Part shown: one piece after another, positions 41,631 to 54,432 of the stretch
Numbering within the stretch: position 1 is the stretch's first letter
Layout of the letters: each line of letters starts with the position of its first letter
Source: Globisporangium splendens
Lineage: Eukaryota > Oomycota > Peronosporomycetes > Pythiales > Pythiaceae
Assembly (NCBI GenBank): GCA_006386115.1
Contig: VFIW01000092.1
Span: forward strand, 186,001 to 250,000
Length of the DNA: 64,000 nt
Direction of reading: 5' to 3'
Translations under genes and position numbers: made by a program
Notes under the pieces: generated by a model
The model's database searches: none
The model's input: only the letters and a program-made list of their open reading frames with translations
What the model was told of the DNA's origin: nothing

Positions 41631-44414
41631 ATGAGACCCGAGCCTGACGAGAGTAAACGCAATGGCATCGACGATCGAGGAGTCACGCCGCTGTCGATCC
41701 AAGAAGCCGAGTTCGCGGTGCAAAGCAGTATCGCCGTGCGTGAAGAGTACAAAGCAAAGCTCCAGTCACTTCTCGGGAGTGTCTCGGCGTGTTCCATTGT
41801 GAGCTCAAAGGCAGCGGCCAAATCCAATAGCCGCGGTGCCATTAAGAGCGGGAACAAAGCAATGAAAGCAAGTATCCAAGGAGCGTCCCAGGTCAAAGAG
41901 CTCCATGTTATGGGGGATCAGCTGTTGCTGCTGCGAGCGGCGTCGGTGAGCGTGGTCGAGAAGATCCTCGCGTGGCGGCAGATCGTGCACCAAGGTCGAC
42001 CGCATCCGTTTCTGTACGAGAACACCAACTATTTATTAGCCATGTGCGAAGACCTCGATTTTCTGGACCAGTGTGTGGACTTGGTCGAGTGGCTTGGGTT
42101 CCGCTTGACGCGGAATCCGTTTATTGTTCAAAGTTCACTGGACGATGCGATCAGCGAAGACGTGGGAAGGATGTTCGGCCATCACGCGCGTTGCATTATT
42201 GGAGCTCGAGCAGCTGGCAAAAGTAGAAGCAAAAGAAGACGAAATCTACTTCTATAATAAAGACTGAAGCGAGTCCACACCAAGAGAGAGGCGATGATGT
42301 ACCAGAAGCGACTCAAGCACGGCGTCCGTTGTGGCGAGCGCGTCCGCCACCTCAAGCACTGGTGAAGCCGCTGGTGAGTATCTTGCCGGAAGATGACGTT
42401 GTGGATGGTGCTCGGATCGGAACTGCAATGCACCTTTTGTTGGAAGAAGAGGGATTGTACGGACGAGTGCGCGCGCTGCGAGCAATTCGACAGTACCTCG
42501 TCGACGTAGCAGATACGAGAAACGAGTGCGAACGGAATCTGGAGCAAGAGCAAGAACCCAAGCAGGACCACGCGTTTGCAACGGTATATGATGCGATCGC
42601 GAGTCTCACACTCCGGCTCAAGTGAGCGTCTCTGCTGAGTAGATGCTCCAAGCATATCTATCTGCCCCTGCTGTTAGGCTGATGAGCTGATCCGTTTGCA
42701 ATCGCGTGTCTTAACCAGAGCTACGGAGCTGAAGCTTGCGTTATACGAACGAGAGCGGAGTCACATGTTGCAGATAGCAGAAGACTTGAAGAATCAAGTG
42801 CGTGCTCTTAAGAGTTTTGCGACTGTGCTGGTCCCTATTGAAATCAGCTCAGGTTTCAAAATGGTCGATTAACTGCCGTATGTGATAGTTGACGTGGACG
42901 GAACGATGCCGCGACGGCGACTTGACAAAGGATCATCGCGTTTGGTAAGTCTCCTTGCGTGGCTGATTTTCAGGCTGCTGATAGAAATATCTGAGTGAAC
43001 CTCTTGACTTTTCAACTCATGTGCTTAGGCGATTTCGGGACACAACGTACAAAGAGACCGCGCGGATGTTCTCGGTGCTCATGACGGAGTTGTCAGTGCG
43101 TTTAGATATCCTCAACGATACAATCGGCCGCCTGAAATTGCGGCAGAACACGCAACAGAACCAACTACAGCAATTTCAGCGAGAAAAGGTACAGCGGCCA
43201 ATGTCGTGGAATTTTTCACCTGCAGCAGATTAAAACTCACTTTATACTTATCTTGTTTGCGGTGGACAGGGAAAACTACGGATCGAGAAGCATGAGCAGA
43301 AGCGACGCGAGGAAGAGCGTCGGCGAGCGGAGATTCCCCAGAAGACACTTGAGCGCACGAACAAATTCAAAGCCAAAAAAAAGGCGGCCAGTATGGCCGA
43401 ACGGCGCCACAAATCGGAGACACTTTCTTCAGAGAACCTTTCAGAGCAAGAAGCGCTCGTGCTTGAAGATGACACATCGCTAGCCATTAGCACAATCGGA
43501 CCCATGAGCCAACAACAACGAACGCATTTTGAGGAGCTTGAGGAAAAGCGTCGTCGAGCGAATCTACTCAAAGAGTTGAAGCGAGAGGAGCACACCCGTG
43601 CAGCTCTAGATGCTGCTCGAGAACTAGAACGGAGACGCCACGAGAATGTCCGAATGAAGCGAGAAGATGACCTCACGAGCACTCTGGAACGACTCGTGCG
43701 CAAGAAGCAGCGCTTGAAAAGCCTCAAGCTTCGGTTGGAATACATCGCATCCACACCTCTCTTTTCGTGCATCCAGCTGCTCAGTGGGAAGAAGTGGCGA
43801 ATAACGATGTACGAGCAGCGAGCACGCGGATACATGCTGGATGGGCTCCGCATCGTGGCTTACGATCCAACGTCGTCGGCGTCTTACTCATCGCACATGA
43901 CCGTTACGAGCCAAGAGAATGAGTGGATAAGGAGAGTCCGCTTGGAGCTACAAAGAGCTCCTTGCACACCGAAAATCCATTGCGGAAATCCACTGGCGGG
44001 GCTGGGACTCGAAACAATCGATTGACTTGGGTGTTTCATAAGAACACGCTGACACCCTCGTCATCTATTCTAGGACGGAGCGAGAGTCGTCAACCCGATC
44101 TTGACCAGATTTCTCCACAAGAGATTCACAGCTACAATGGTCTCGCTTGGAATCTCATCCAAATGGTTCAGAATGAAAGAGACACACTCTCGAATGCGGA
44201 GGAGCCCCGATCCGTGAGCCAAAACTGGAAGGGAGCTAGCTTTTTCCCAAATATAGTTTCACACGGATATTTTCGCACAATAGCGTTTCATAGCAACGCT
44301 TCCTACCACAAGACAGAGCATGAACGCGAGGACGAAATACCAATCTTCACAAACACCTCACTGCTCCCGCGTGTAGGCGTTCTCATGTCGACCCCGGTGG
44401 TGTCCTCGCAATAG
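41631..44414 (+). CDS. Coiled-coil-rich protein of unknown function, multi-exon
   Basis: Start at ATG 41631. Well-supported exons: to about 42621, 42719-42797, 42889-42944, 43029-43188, 43270-44030 and 44074-44414, with matching phases. Within the first block the frame changes near 42180 and 42262. Candidate introns 42148-42190 (43 nt) and about 42216-42279 would explain both, but indels are possible. A further shift near 43935 has no good intron. Recognisable parts: a helical N-terminal domain with FLYENTNYLLAMCEDLDFLDQ and LVEWLGFRLTRNPF, a helical middle (ERERSHMLQIAEDLKNQ), a Lys/Arg/Glu coiled coil (QKRREEERRR..., EELEEKRRRANLLKELKREE), and a KSIAEIHWRGWDSK segment near the end. No family was recognised. 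It lies in the inverted-repeat spacer, downstream of the SNARE gene. Confidence 0.6.
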
Positions 44415-44635
44415 CGACAAGTCCTATTCTCCTTCGCGTTCACATTCAAAGCGAGAAACGCCACCTGCACGCGACCTGCTCTGGTTCGCGATCCTTGTGC
44501 TCGCCACAGCTCTTTCTGTCTTCAACCAGGCGAGTGTTGACGGAAGACTCCAAGATCTGACATCAGCGGAGTGGCTTCATGCTTATACTGGTAGGAATCT
44601 CACCTTCCCCAAGGTCCAAAACTCCAGTCGCGATG
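44415..44635 (+). other. Possible exon remnant with a transmembrane segment, cut by the right arm
   Basis: In a frame different from the preceding gene, RETPPARDLLWFAILVLATA is followed by SAEWLHAYTG and a GTAGGA donor-like site (about 44590). It looks like an exon with a membrane helix. The right arm of the inverted repeat starts at 44636, so any downstream exon could have been lost at that breakpoint. Confidence 0.3.
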
Positions 44636-47600
44636 CACAGCGGAGGATGGACAGACAAGAGGTTCGACTTTCCATCTTCTTCACTCCATTTTAATGCATC
44701 AAGAGGAGGTGCCACTGTGCGGAAAGCGAAGCGTGTCATGTTGAGTCCTTGGCGTGCGCGTGTGGACGGATTCTATCATCGAGTGTCTCTCTGGCCAGTG
44801 CCGCGCTGAACTCAAGCGATCCGTTAGATCAGATGCGGATGGCCAGAGGAACCACATGCACACACCTCACGAACTTCTTTATGGTTGAGGCAGACGAGAG
44901 GATCGGATACACGTGTGATAGAGACCAACCGAAACTTCAAACGGATACCGACACTATTCACAGCATTGCAGCTTGCCATCTGCCAGCACCCAACTGCCAA
45001 TATTTAGTGGCGCTTGGATGCACCACCCCATTTTGAGCCACGCAAAGATACGCGGCTGCACAGACGGCAAGTGGTGTAGCTTCTAACAGGCAAACTCGTT
45101 GCAGGCGGACCGCCACCGCGTGAGCTTTGTGCGCGCACTATCATCTTAGGCGGGACTCAAGTGCTATCATATTGGGCGGGACTCAAGTGGGCTTTGGTAC
45201 TTTTTCTGCCACATCCCAGCAGAAGCCAGCATAGCGCTCTTCCCCCTCATTTAGAATCGGCTCGCTATGCAATTCTTGATCCTGTCTGCAGAACAGAGGA
45301 GTCGGGTGCAGAAACCGCGAGGTCCGAGACACAAAAATCCTGCGTTCTCTGCAGAAAACGTGCCTAGTAGCGAAAAGAAACAGGACGCATGTCGGCATTT
45401 CGTCATGGCGTTCTTTCCATTTGCTTTATTTATGGACTCGATGACCCCCTGTTTCGTCATGTCCTCCGATGGACCGTACGGTTTCTTGTCCCTCGTGAAA
45501 CCAAAGTGAAGAGGTGCACTCGACCAGCAGCCACGCACTCACACACTTGACTTCGTGTCTGTAAAGAGGGGAAAAGCGCAAGTCACTTCATTCGCAGAGA
45601 GCTGTCATCTGGGTGGCCGTAGAGTCCTCCGCATGGCCCATCGCAGTGACGCCATGCATCACCGTCGGGCGTATCAGTGTGGCGACACCTCGACTAGAAG
45701 ACCAGAAGATTCCTTGAACCCCAAAGGTTACTGCGAAAGCCACGTTGGTTTTGTAAACCTGGGCGAAATGTGCTTGGCGTCGATGCCTCGACGGGAACGC
45801 GAAAGCACGATTTCCGACTGATTTATCAACAACGCCAGCCATGGCTGCCAGCCGCGCTGGGGGAATGCGACGGACTGGAGGTCCAAACGAGAACGCAGTG
45901 GCACTCGGACGGTCAACACTGCGCCACATGGCCACTGATATCAAATTGCACAGGCATTACGGCAGGACTAATGGTCACCATTGACTTAGGAGGCAGTGCA
46001 AGTTTTTTCGGTGCTTGGAAGGAGCGTGGCGAGTGCGAAGGGCGGCTTCCCATCCCGGATCCGATCTGTTGCATATCCGCTGTCGTGCCAAAGGCGAGCA
46101 ACTGCCGAAGAGTGAAGCTGTTACATTCGCTGGATTCTCCATGAGAACTTTGCAAGCAAATCGACAGGGTTTGGTTCAGATGCGCTTCAAGCGCTCGCTT
46201 TCAACGGCATTCTTCACACGCTCAACACGCTGAAGAGCGCTTGCACTGCACGCGCACAAGCTCTGTTTGATCTCATCTCAGCAGAACAAGGATGCTTCTG
46301 TCCTGGTCATGTTTGTTGTGAGAAGAAAGAGTGCGATGGAGGAGGAGATCGTTACAACGCGCGCATAAACAGGTCAAGCGTGCTATTTCTGCTCGCATAT
46401 AGATTATAATATTAGAGAACAGGAAGAGTACTTGTTGTGAGTCAGGATGGATCCCACTCCGACTTCATTTGGATCATTTTATTCGCAACATGGCAGAGCT
46501 CACCATTTGCAGTCAGAGCAACTTCTTTCACCCTATTCAATGGCACTCTTCAGTGTTCGCTTCTGCAGTGTAGCCGCGTTGAGCCATGTATGAACGCAGA
46601 GAGGGCGTATGGGTTCATCGGAAAACTCGTTGCAAGCAGCTTCCAGTGCTTGTGAGCGACTGGATCCACGACTGTCTTCACGTATTTTTTAACATCTGGC
46701 TTTGGTGACTTTTTGTTACCGCATTGCCGGCTGCCGCAGCGTACCGCTTTCTTTGGCTCGGCTAAATCTTCACCTTCCCAACAAAAAAGAGGAAATGGTG
46801 CAGAGAAAGCGTGCCGACAAACGAAACCTTATCGGTATCACATTTGTGTATTTCGTCACAGGCCGGTCTTCACGTGCTCCATTCACCCGGCGATGACACT
46901 CACCAAATATTTGAGTATCAGAGATACAACGTACCAGGCATCGAAAGAAACAGGACGCATGAGGCACTTCGTCACAGTGCACAGTGGTAGGCTTCACGGC
47001 ATCCATGTCCTCGATGCCGATTTGAAAAAATTACAGAAGAGAGCGTCCATGCATCGAAAGAAACAGAGCGTGTGTGGCACTTCGTCAAGATTTTCACGGG
47101 TCCAAGATCCCCCATTTCGTCATTTAAACGTCCACAGTCTGGTCTCCTGACTGTTTTTCTGCCTTCAGTTGCTCATGGAAACCAAAGTCCAAATCAACGG
47201 ACAGGATCTGCAAAGAGATTTGCACCGCAGCCACACACACACACATACATACACTTCGCTGGCAGTACAGTACCCGGGAATGTGGCGTCGCGACGGTGTC
47301 GACGGCGACAGTGCAGCCTGCACATAGAGAACGTCATCGTTGTGGCTGTAGATTGTGCATGCGCCTGTCGCGGTGACACCGTCCATCATAGGATACATGC
47401 AGTGCGGCGTATCAGGCGTGGCGACCGCTCAACCAGATCCAAACGTCCCGCATTGTAGTGGAGCTGATGCCCAGTGGGGAAGAAAAAATCATGGCATTTC
47501 AGCCTGGTTGATTCCCAGGCCGTCCACGTAAAGTTGAGACGGAGAATCCAGCAGGGCTGGCATCCGTAGGATTCTCACAGCTTCCAAGTCACAAGTATTA

Positions 47601-48461
47601 ATTTGCTCAGTGACTGCTGTAGTCAAGGATCATAATAGATTAGAAAGTGTTGGTTGTACTGTATGTTGTCTCAATTTCGCTGCTTGGGAGGCTTGAAGGA
47701 GGAGGAAGGGAGACTCTTTCTTCCCATCGCTCGATCCGATCTTTTTCGGTCAGGTCATGCGAATGACGATGATGTATTCACCCTCGTTGACGCGCCTCGT
47801 AAGGAGGAAGAGTGTGAATAGGAGGAGGAGCAGATCTACTTGGGAGCTGATGAGAAGAGGTGTTATAATTCTTGAGAGTTTGTGCAGTAATTCCCTTGGG
47901 TGAGTCAGTAGTGACAGTGGGTGCAGTTCTGCCAAAATTTCAGTCGACTGCGTCATTTTTTTATGCAACATGTCCAAGCAGCCAAGTGCATTTACGCCCG
48001 TCTTGGTGGTGCCTGGGAACTCCATATGAAGGTACGCAGAGACATGGGTGAACGTATGGAGAACTGCAATTGGCGCAGGTTTCAATCGCAAAGATCGTTG
48101 CAGGCGGCTTTCCACTGCGTGAGCTTGTGGTCAACGGCTGTCCCCACTCTTTTTCTCGCTCTTGTAAGACATTCAGCTATGACACCTTTGTTGCTCCACT
48201 GCAAGCCAGCCCCATGTCATTTCCTTTCCCTTGGATCACCCAGGCTTTCCCAGCAAAACGAGCAGAATGTATTGCACAGATATTCAAAATTTGCGTGCCA
48301 CACGACAGAAAACATGCCAGCTTTCGAAAGAAACAGGGCATGCTTTGGCATTTCGCCATACAGTTTATAGGGAGAAGACCAATCAGAGTACGCGAGAAAG
48401 CATTCTGTTGCTGCGTTGAAAAGAAAAACTGACTTGTTGCTTCCAGCATTGACGACTCGAC

Positions 48462-48866
48462 TTGTATTATCAACAGCATTGGAGTGCAACCAGTAATACT
48501 GGTAAAAATTTGAGGCAGTTGACTGTACTGCGTTACAATAAGTTAGAATGCCTGTATAATGCGATTTACAGTCTAGAAGCTATTCCTGCACAACTCAAAA
48601 TTGGTTGGAAAGGTTCTGCTGTACTCTCTACCTTTTTAGGAAGTTTTTACTGTAAGCAAGCAGTTGTAAGAAATAGTGCAGCTGCACTTGTGAGAATACT
48701 AATTAAGAGAGTTTTGTCAGTATTGGAATGCAAAGTCAATTTGCAAATTGCAGTGTTTTTTGAACAGTATTCTGCAAAGGAATACAATGTTTTGCAAACG
48801 ACATTCGCATCAGGATGTATCGTAATCACAGGGGCTTACTTGGACCTTTCGTCATGTAGCAAATAA
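48462..48866 (+). other. AT-rich block ORF (right arm copy)
   Basis: Mirror copy of the block and ORF at 33315-33719, with an identical translation. Not recognised. Confidence 0.3.
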
Positions 48867-49003
48867 TACTGACAAAATGGGACTGTTTGTGGCATCCCCT
48901 CTTTTATTTTTCATTCCAAAGCACTTGCAGTTTTCTGGTCGATATTATCGAGTGGAAACCGAAGTGGGCAAAGGAACCAGCAAATGCGCGCACACAGTTC
49001 GCT

Positions 49004-49113
49004 GGCCAACTCACCTCAAGTCGTCGTGAATGCGTTCAGAGACCAACCTTTTGTCCGTGATCAAGCGAGTTTGTGCGATCCATTTTCTCCCCCTCTGAGA
49101 TATCCAGCACCTC
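49004..49113 (-). pseudogene. Displaced copy of ATPase exon 5 (right arm)
   Basis: Mirror copy of 33068-33177. It shows that the exon copy was already in place when the arm was duplicated. Confidence 0.8.
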
Positions 49114-49492
49114 CTGGGCACGATCAAAAGCGTACTCGGAGTAATCGCCCAGGGACCAACACACAAGATCTGACATCACGTTTGTGTCAATTGACTCGGG
49201 TCGCCCTCACTGGTTTTGCAAAACGGGAATGAGTCATACTTGTGGATTGGCTCACGGAGACATTGGAATAAAAAGCAAAGCGAACGTGAGGGAAAGGTAG
49301 TCTGCCTTTCCGACTGCCGTACACAATGTACCCAAGGCGTACAACTTCGTAGCTACTCGGGGCTCGTGACGGACACTGGTCTGGGGTCTCGACTTGCACC
49401 GATGACCGGCTTTGCCGAGGCGCCAAAGATCTGCCCAACCCACCAGCTCGAGCAATGTGGATCGCTAATGCGTTTTCCACGCGACTCGTTGT

Positions 49493-49840
49493 TTGGTTGT
49501 TCGTGACTCTGCCGGCAGTGTCCCCCAAAAGTCAAATAATGTGAGTAGTTTTGACCTACGTTTCGGTCCTGGCTCATGCACTGCTGCTGCGTGCGAGATG
49601 ACCTGGCTGCATGAAAAGCGCGCGGACTCGCGGAAAAAGTCCCAACGTCAAGCAGTGGGCACGCACACGCGCATGTCAATCCGAGGAGCTCTTTGCCAAT
49701 AGATCTTTGAAGCAAAAGTGCAAGCACCGATGTCGTGTCCAGCACGAAGAAAAGCAAGAGAGAAGAGACACTAGTGCGCGTGTCGTAGTTGGAAGCAGGA
49801 CGCTCAGCACGCCGTTACGAGCAGGAATGCGTTTCCGCCC
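49493..49840. other. Spacer between the right arm and the IQ/WW gene
   Basis: Short sequence upstream of the plus-strand gene; no open frame of interest. It presumably holds that gene's promoter. Confidence 0.35.
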
Positions 49841-52800
49841 ATGTCCAAAATAACTTTTGCACACGGGGCGGCAACCGGACAGAAAACGGTGAAATCACGA
49901 GCTTGTGCCAGTAACAGCACTCCTTTGTTTGCATCATTGGCTGTGCCGAGTGTAAATGCGCGCACGACGATTGAAGTCCTGGACGACGATGACGATGATG
50001 ACGACGACGAGAAAGACGACAGCAAGGCGGCCAGAGCCACGGATGCGTTGCCCACGGATCCACGGCTACGATCGAACTCAGCGGTAAAGGACGGCAGCGA
50101 TTCATTGTTCACGTTTGATGCTGAGGAAGCGCGTGTTCGCCATGCGACAGACACGTTTTACCCAGACACTTCTCCGTCCAAGAAGGCGATGGACATGCAA
50201 GTGCGCGCGCTCACGCAGGAACAACTGCGATTGCAACGCATCAACCAACGAGACCAGGTGCAGCTCGTCAACAAGCAGCAGGAGCTCGCGCATCACCAGC
50301 AGCACAAATTGCAGAGTCGTCTCGACGCGAGCGCGATCAAGGTACCTGCTTAACCATATCTCTCGAGTGACCGCTTCCTCTGTGTTCACGTGGACTCGTT
50401 GCTGATACTAAATGCTAGATCCAAGCACGAACACGAGGGCTTTTATGCCGCGAGAAGCTCAAACGACAGCAGCAATCTCGACCCTTGCCTCTTGCTGAAG
50501 ACGATCCACAGCAGCAGCAGCAGTGGCATGAAGTGCGCGACGTGGAGCGCGGGGAAGTATGGTATTACAATGCGCACACGGGGCAGAGTCAATGGGATCC
50601 ACCGCCCAATTTCCCAGTGACCACGACGACAACAAATGCAGCGCTACCTCGCTCGTCGAGCTCGGCTGAGCTTCCGCCTTCCATCAAGGGCAGCAATGGC
50701 AGCTTCCGCACAACACTTGGGCTTTTGGAGCGCGCGACCTCGACAATAGGCGATCGGGGTGTGGATCTTCCGCCATTGTCACCGTCCACTTCGAGTGCTT
50801 GCTCGTCAGCGCGCTCCCACTCAGGTGAGTACGAGCAGAGCCGTCCGAGCAGCAGTATCAGCAGCAAAACCCAGCGAACGGATCCTCTGAATGGCCGCTT
50901 GACGTTGTCACCAAAGCCAACGTGAGTACTTGGGTATGGGAGCAGTAGCTCTTTGCATCGCGTCGGTTTGCCCATGTTGTCACCCCATGTCGATGCGTCG
51001 GCCATGTCGAATCCGAATCCACGGGAACGCGACTCGGTCATAGGATCCTCTGAGGACAACAACAGTCTCTACAGTGAGCGTATGCGTGGCGACGACGACG
51101 AGGAGGAGGAGGATAATGCAGATTTCTCGCGCGGTCGTAACTCGACACCAACAGTTGATGAGTGCCACAACTCGGATGCCGATCCAGACGTAGCTGGGGA
51201 TTGGCAAATCAACGAGACGCTCTTTCTCACGGACGGTTCACGCAATAGCAAGTTACGAGATACGATCCGCAACGCGCTTCATGTATCGAAGTTTGACTCG
51301 ATCTCGTCGTCGACCGCGTCAAATGTGGTACTGCGACGCGGGACGAAGAGCAAAAGGCAGAGGAGCAAGGCACCAGATGACGATGAGGATGCAAACGGAG
51401 CGCTCTCTCCGACAAAGTTTGCTGGCGCTGGGAGCAACCAGCGACGGAGCGGTAACAACGCGACTCGAGGTCGGGACATCGTGCCGGGCAAACGGGAGGC
51501 ACCCATGTTTGTCGCGATGCTTGTCGATGCCAACAACGCGAAACAGCAGCCCAAGCAGCTCCGATACAAGGATACTGCGTCGATGGCGTCTCCAAAGCAG
51601 AAAGGAAAAGACACAACGAAGGTCATGGCGAATCACCATCCGCCGCGGATTCGAGACGTTGTCGACCCAGGTTTCCGTGGAGATTTAGGCAGTGGCAGTA
51701 GTTCACCCAAGAGAGTCTCTCCAAAGAAGCACAGCATGGACGATGCTGATGATCGAGACGACGATATCAACGGCGATGGCTCGGACGCGACAAAGTCGAC
51801 TGCTGTGTGTTTTAATTGCTGGAGCTCCAGCAATGGCCGCGGATACGAACTGCATTGCGATCCGTACGAAGCCAATCGCAAAGTCAAGGCGGCTGAGAGT
51901 GCATTGATGTGTGCGAACTGGGAATTGGACCAATTGCGACGGAAATACCATGCCGAGGAGATCCAAGAAGTGTTTATGAAGCAGAATGTGTCGTTGCGGT
52001 ACGACAAGCGACTCAAGCAGTACGTCACGGCCGTCGAGTGCAAACACTCGATCTACCGCGTCGTGAACCAGTGTGTTGTGTCGTGGAACAAGACCATGCG
52101 GCGCAAACTGCACACACGCGCGTGGTTTTGCTCGTTCATGGAACAGCTCCGTGCTGGACGTGTGCCGAAAGCCGACGCCTCGACTCCGGGACTCCTGAAA
52201 TTGAAAAACACGATCCAGAACTACTGATGGTGCACGAAATACTCGGACTCGGTGCGCGAGTTCCACCCAGTTGCACCCGTGACTCGGAAGAAGCAACAGC
52301 CACTCCCACACACCCCGGACGTGATCATGATCGACCCGGCGGTGCCACAGATGCGCAATTGGGTGCTCGTGACCGAGTACACCAAGCCCGTCGAGCTGTA
52401 TTGTCCTCGCGTCTACGAGTTGCCCCCGAAACGCTGCGTACCGATGCCGTCGCCGAGCTTTCTCGATGATATTCCGCTGCCCGTGCCCAACCAATTCATC
52501 GACTCTGGCCACATCGCGAGCTGGCTGGAGCGACTTTGTGCGCGCATCAGCGCGGCGGTGATGTACAAGGCTCTGCTACAGATCCACGCATACAGCCCGC
52601 CACCGGGTTTCAATGAAGCACGGCACACGAAAGTCGTGACGCCGATCACCGTCATATTTGCCACGTTTGGGCGGAAACCGACCCCAGGGAACCTCGCGGT
52701 CGGCGGCTTGTCGGCGGAATTGGCTATTCACATGCTCGTGACGACGTACATTCCGGCGCAATTCGGCAATTTTATCGTGTTTGACCGGCGTGCGATCGCC

Positions 52801-54339
52801 CCAGCGGTGACAAAGGACTACGACGCGGTCTTCGCGTGCCTGGGGATCTCGCCAGCGACGCCCGAGTACGTGTTCCGGTCGCTCGAGCATGCACTCAATG
52901 TCCGGCGCCCGCCGTGTATCATCGTCGCGACTCGAAGTTACGGATCTGAGACCGATGAGAGCGCACTGGAGAGCAAGCGGTTCCCATTAAATCGTCCGGA
53001 GCAAACGGGCGAAGAAGCTGCGCACGGATTTCGCACATTCTGGCTCGTGGACGCGTTTGATGTCCCAGACGAAGTCGCGAGCGTGCTCGCGCAGCCAAAC
53101 AGCGATGTCTTGTCGCCGAATACGCCTTCGATGACGCCGACGATGACTACCAAAGTCGACCGCACGTACCCGTTCTGCATCCCGACGACCAAGGAGACTA
53201 CGCCGATCGAGTTCATCCACTTGCTCTGGATCGGCCAGTCGAGTCGCGACCAGCCGCAGGTGTTTACGATCCTCGGCGCGCAGCAACTGGGAGAGTTTAT
53301 GAAGAACTCCAACCCGGACGGTGCGCTCGGTGTGTGCACGAGCATGGTCTACCGGAGCTAGGCGTTCATGCAGAGCAGTCCGTTTGAGGAGTTTAGCACG
53401 GACGACGGTGTCGCGTACTGGTACAGCAAGCACTCGGGTGAGACCTTTTGGACACGTCCGATCATGCCGGAAGAGAAATATCGCGGAAAGGAGAGCGACA
53501 TTGATGGTGTGATCGCCGATGGCGCGGGCGAAGTCGCAACGCTCGGTGCCGGCGCCGAGGATGCGCGGTGTCCGCAGCAGATTGTGCGCAAGTACATGAC
53601 CAAATCCATGGAGACCGCCGAGGAAAAGGAAAAGCGCGTGCGGCAGGTCACAGCGAGCATCAAGAAGCACGACATTGTCGTCGATCTCTCCGAGCAAAGT
53701 GATCATGGCAGCAGTACCGTGGCCAACAAGAAGCAGGCACTGGAACGGATTCAAGTCCCACAATTGACGTTCCAGAAGCCACGAGAGCGAGAGCGAGACA
53801 AGGTCAAAGCGAACAACATTGGAGGTAATGGATCACGCATGCAGTCGCCTGTGAAGCAAACGCAGCAATCTGTAGGCAGCAGCTCGCACGAAGAGCAAGG
53901 CGCAGGTGTCGTCTCTGCTGGTGCACAATCGCTAGATTCGAACACAAAGCAGCTCATTGATACGATTACACAGGCACTCGGTGCAGTCCAAGGCAGTGCA
54001 ATGATGGCGCACGGTCCAGTGGACATGCTACAGCTCGGCATCGGTCTGGGCATGGGACTCGGTTTGCGCGTGCAACAACAACAGCAAGCAATGACATCAT
54101 CACCAGTGTCCAACAGGAGACTATCGGCGTCGGCTTCCGCTCGCTCTGACCGACCAAAGCGAGGAGCTCCGCAAAGCACCCAAGACCTGACATCCAGCGA
54201 TCTCCACCGCGACGTCGGTCGGCGACAACAATTTCTCGCCGCCACCGGACGAAATGGAGCTCTTGTCGTCTGCTGCCGATTCGTTCCCACACATTGGAAA
54301 AAAGACGCCTGGGTATCGCACACACCCACCGCCTGGTGA
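49841..54339 (+). CDS. Large IQ-motif and WW-domain protein; frame contains internal stops
   Basis: Exon 1 (ATG 49841 to 50341) has a poly-Asp run and a Gln-rich coiled coil. It splices to 50419, forming an IQ motif (IQARTRGLLCREKL) followed by a WW domain (WHEVRDVERGEVWYYNAHTG...W.PP, about 50520-50610). The same phase stays open to about 54200 apart from TGA 50923, TGA 52225 and TAG 53359. The middle is Ser/Asp-rich, then a folded region of about 370 residues without known motifs (52250-53330), then a second WW domain (PFEEFSTDDGVAYWYSKHSG...W.RP, 53380-53463). Candidate introns 50922-51063 and 53332-53373 would remove the first and third stops; I see no good intron for the second. WW and IQ domains bind Pro-rich ligands and calmodulin. 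After about 54200 the likely coding phase changes and it may continue into the ankyrin gene below. Confidence 0.55.
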
Positions 54340-54432
54340 AGGTTCATCGTGGATTGACAAACCAAGCGATGCATCGGCAGAGAGCCAAACTGCCGTACAG
54401 GGCTTTGGAGGCACCGTTCATCAACGGGTGGC

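Larger units (their letters stand above)
44636..49492 (-). repeat. Right arm of the 4,857-bp inverted repeat
   Basis: Mirror image of 32689-37545. Outer boundary at 49492, where identity stops on meeting unrelated sequence; inner boundary at 44636. It contains, on the minus strand, the 3' end of the membrane-protein gene (without its 5' part) and the mirror of all left-arm repeats. Confidence 0.95.

Noticed and set aside
33315..48866. The two inverted arms as terminal inverted repeats of a giant DNA transposon
   Set aside because: No transposase in the arms or spacer, no target-site duplication at the outer ends, and the arms start inside a host gene; segmental inverted duplication fits better, though not proven.
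50922..50945. A 24-nt intron with GT...AG ends
   Set aside because: Far shorter than other introns inferred here (about 42 nt and up); a longer intron ending at 51063 fits phase equally well.
51703..53763. Long minus-strand frames opposite the IQ/WW gene
   Set aside because: Arg/His/Val-rich translations with no motif; the plus strand carries recognisable domains in the same interval.
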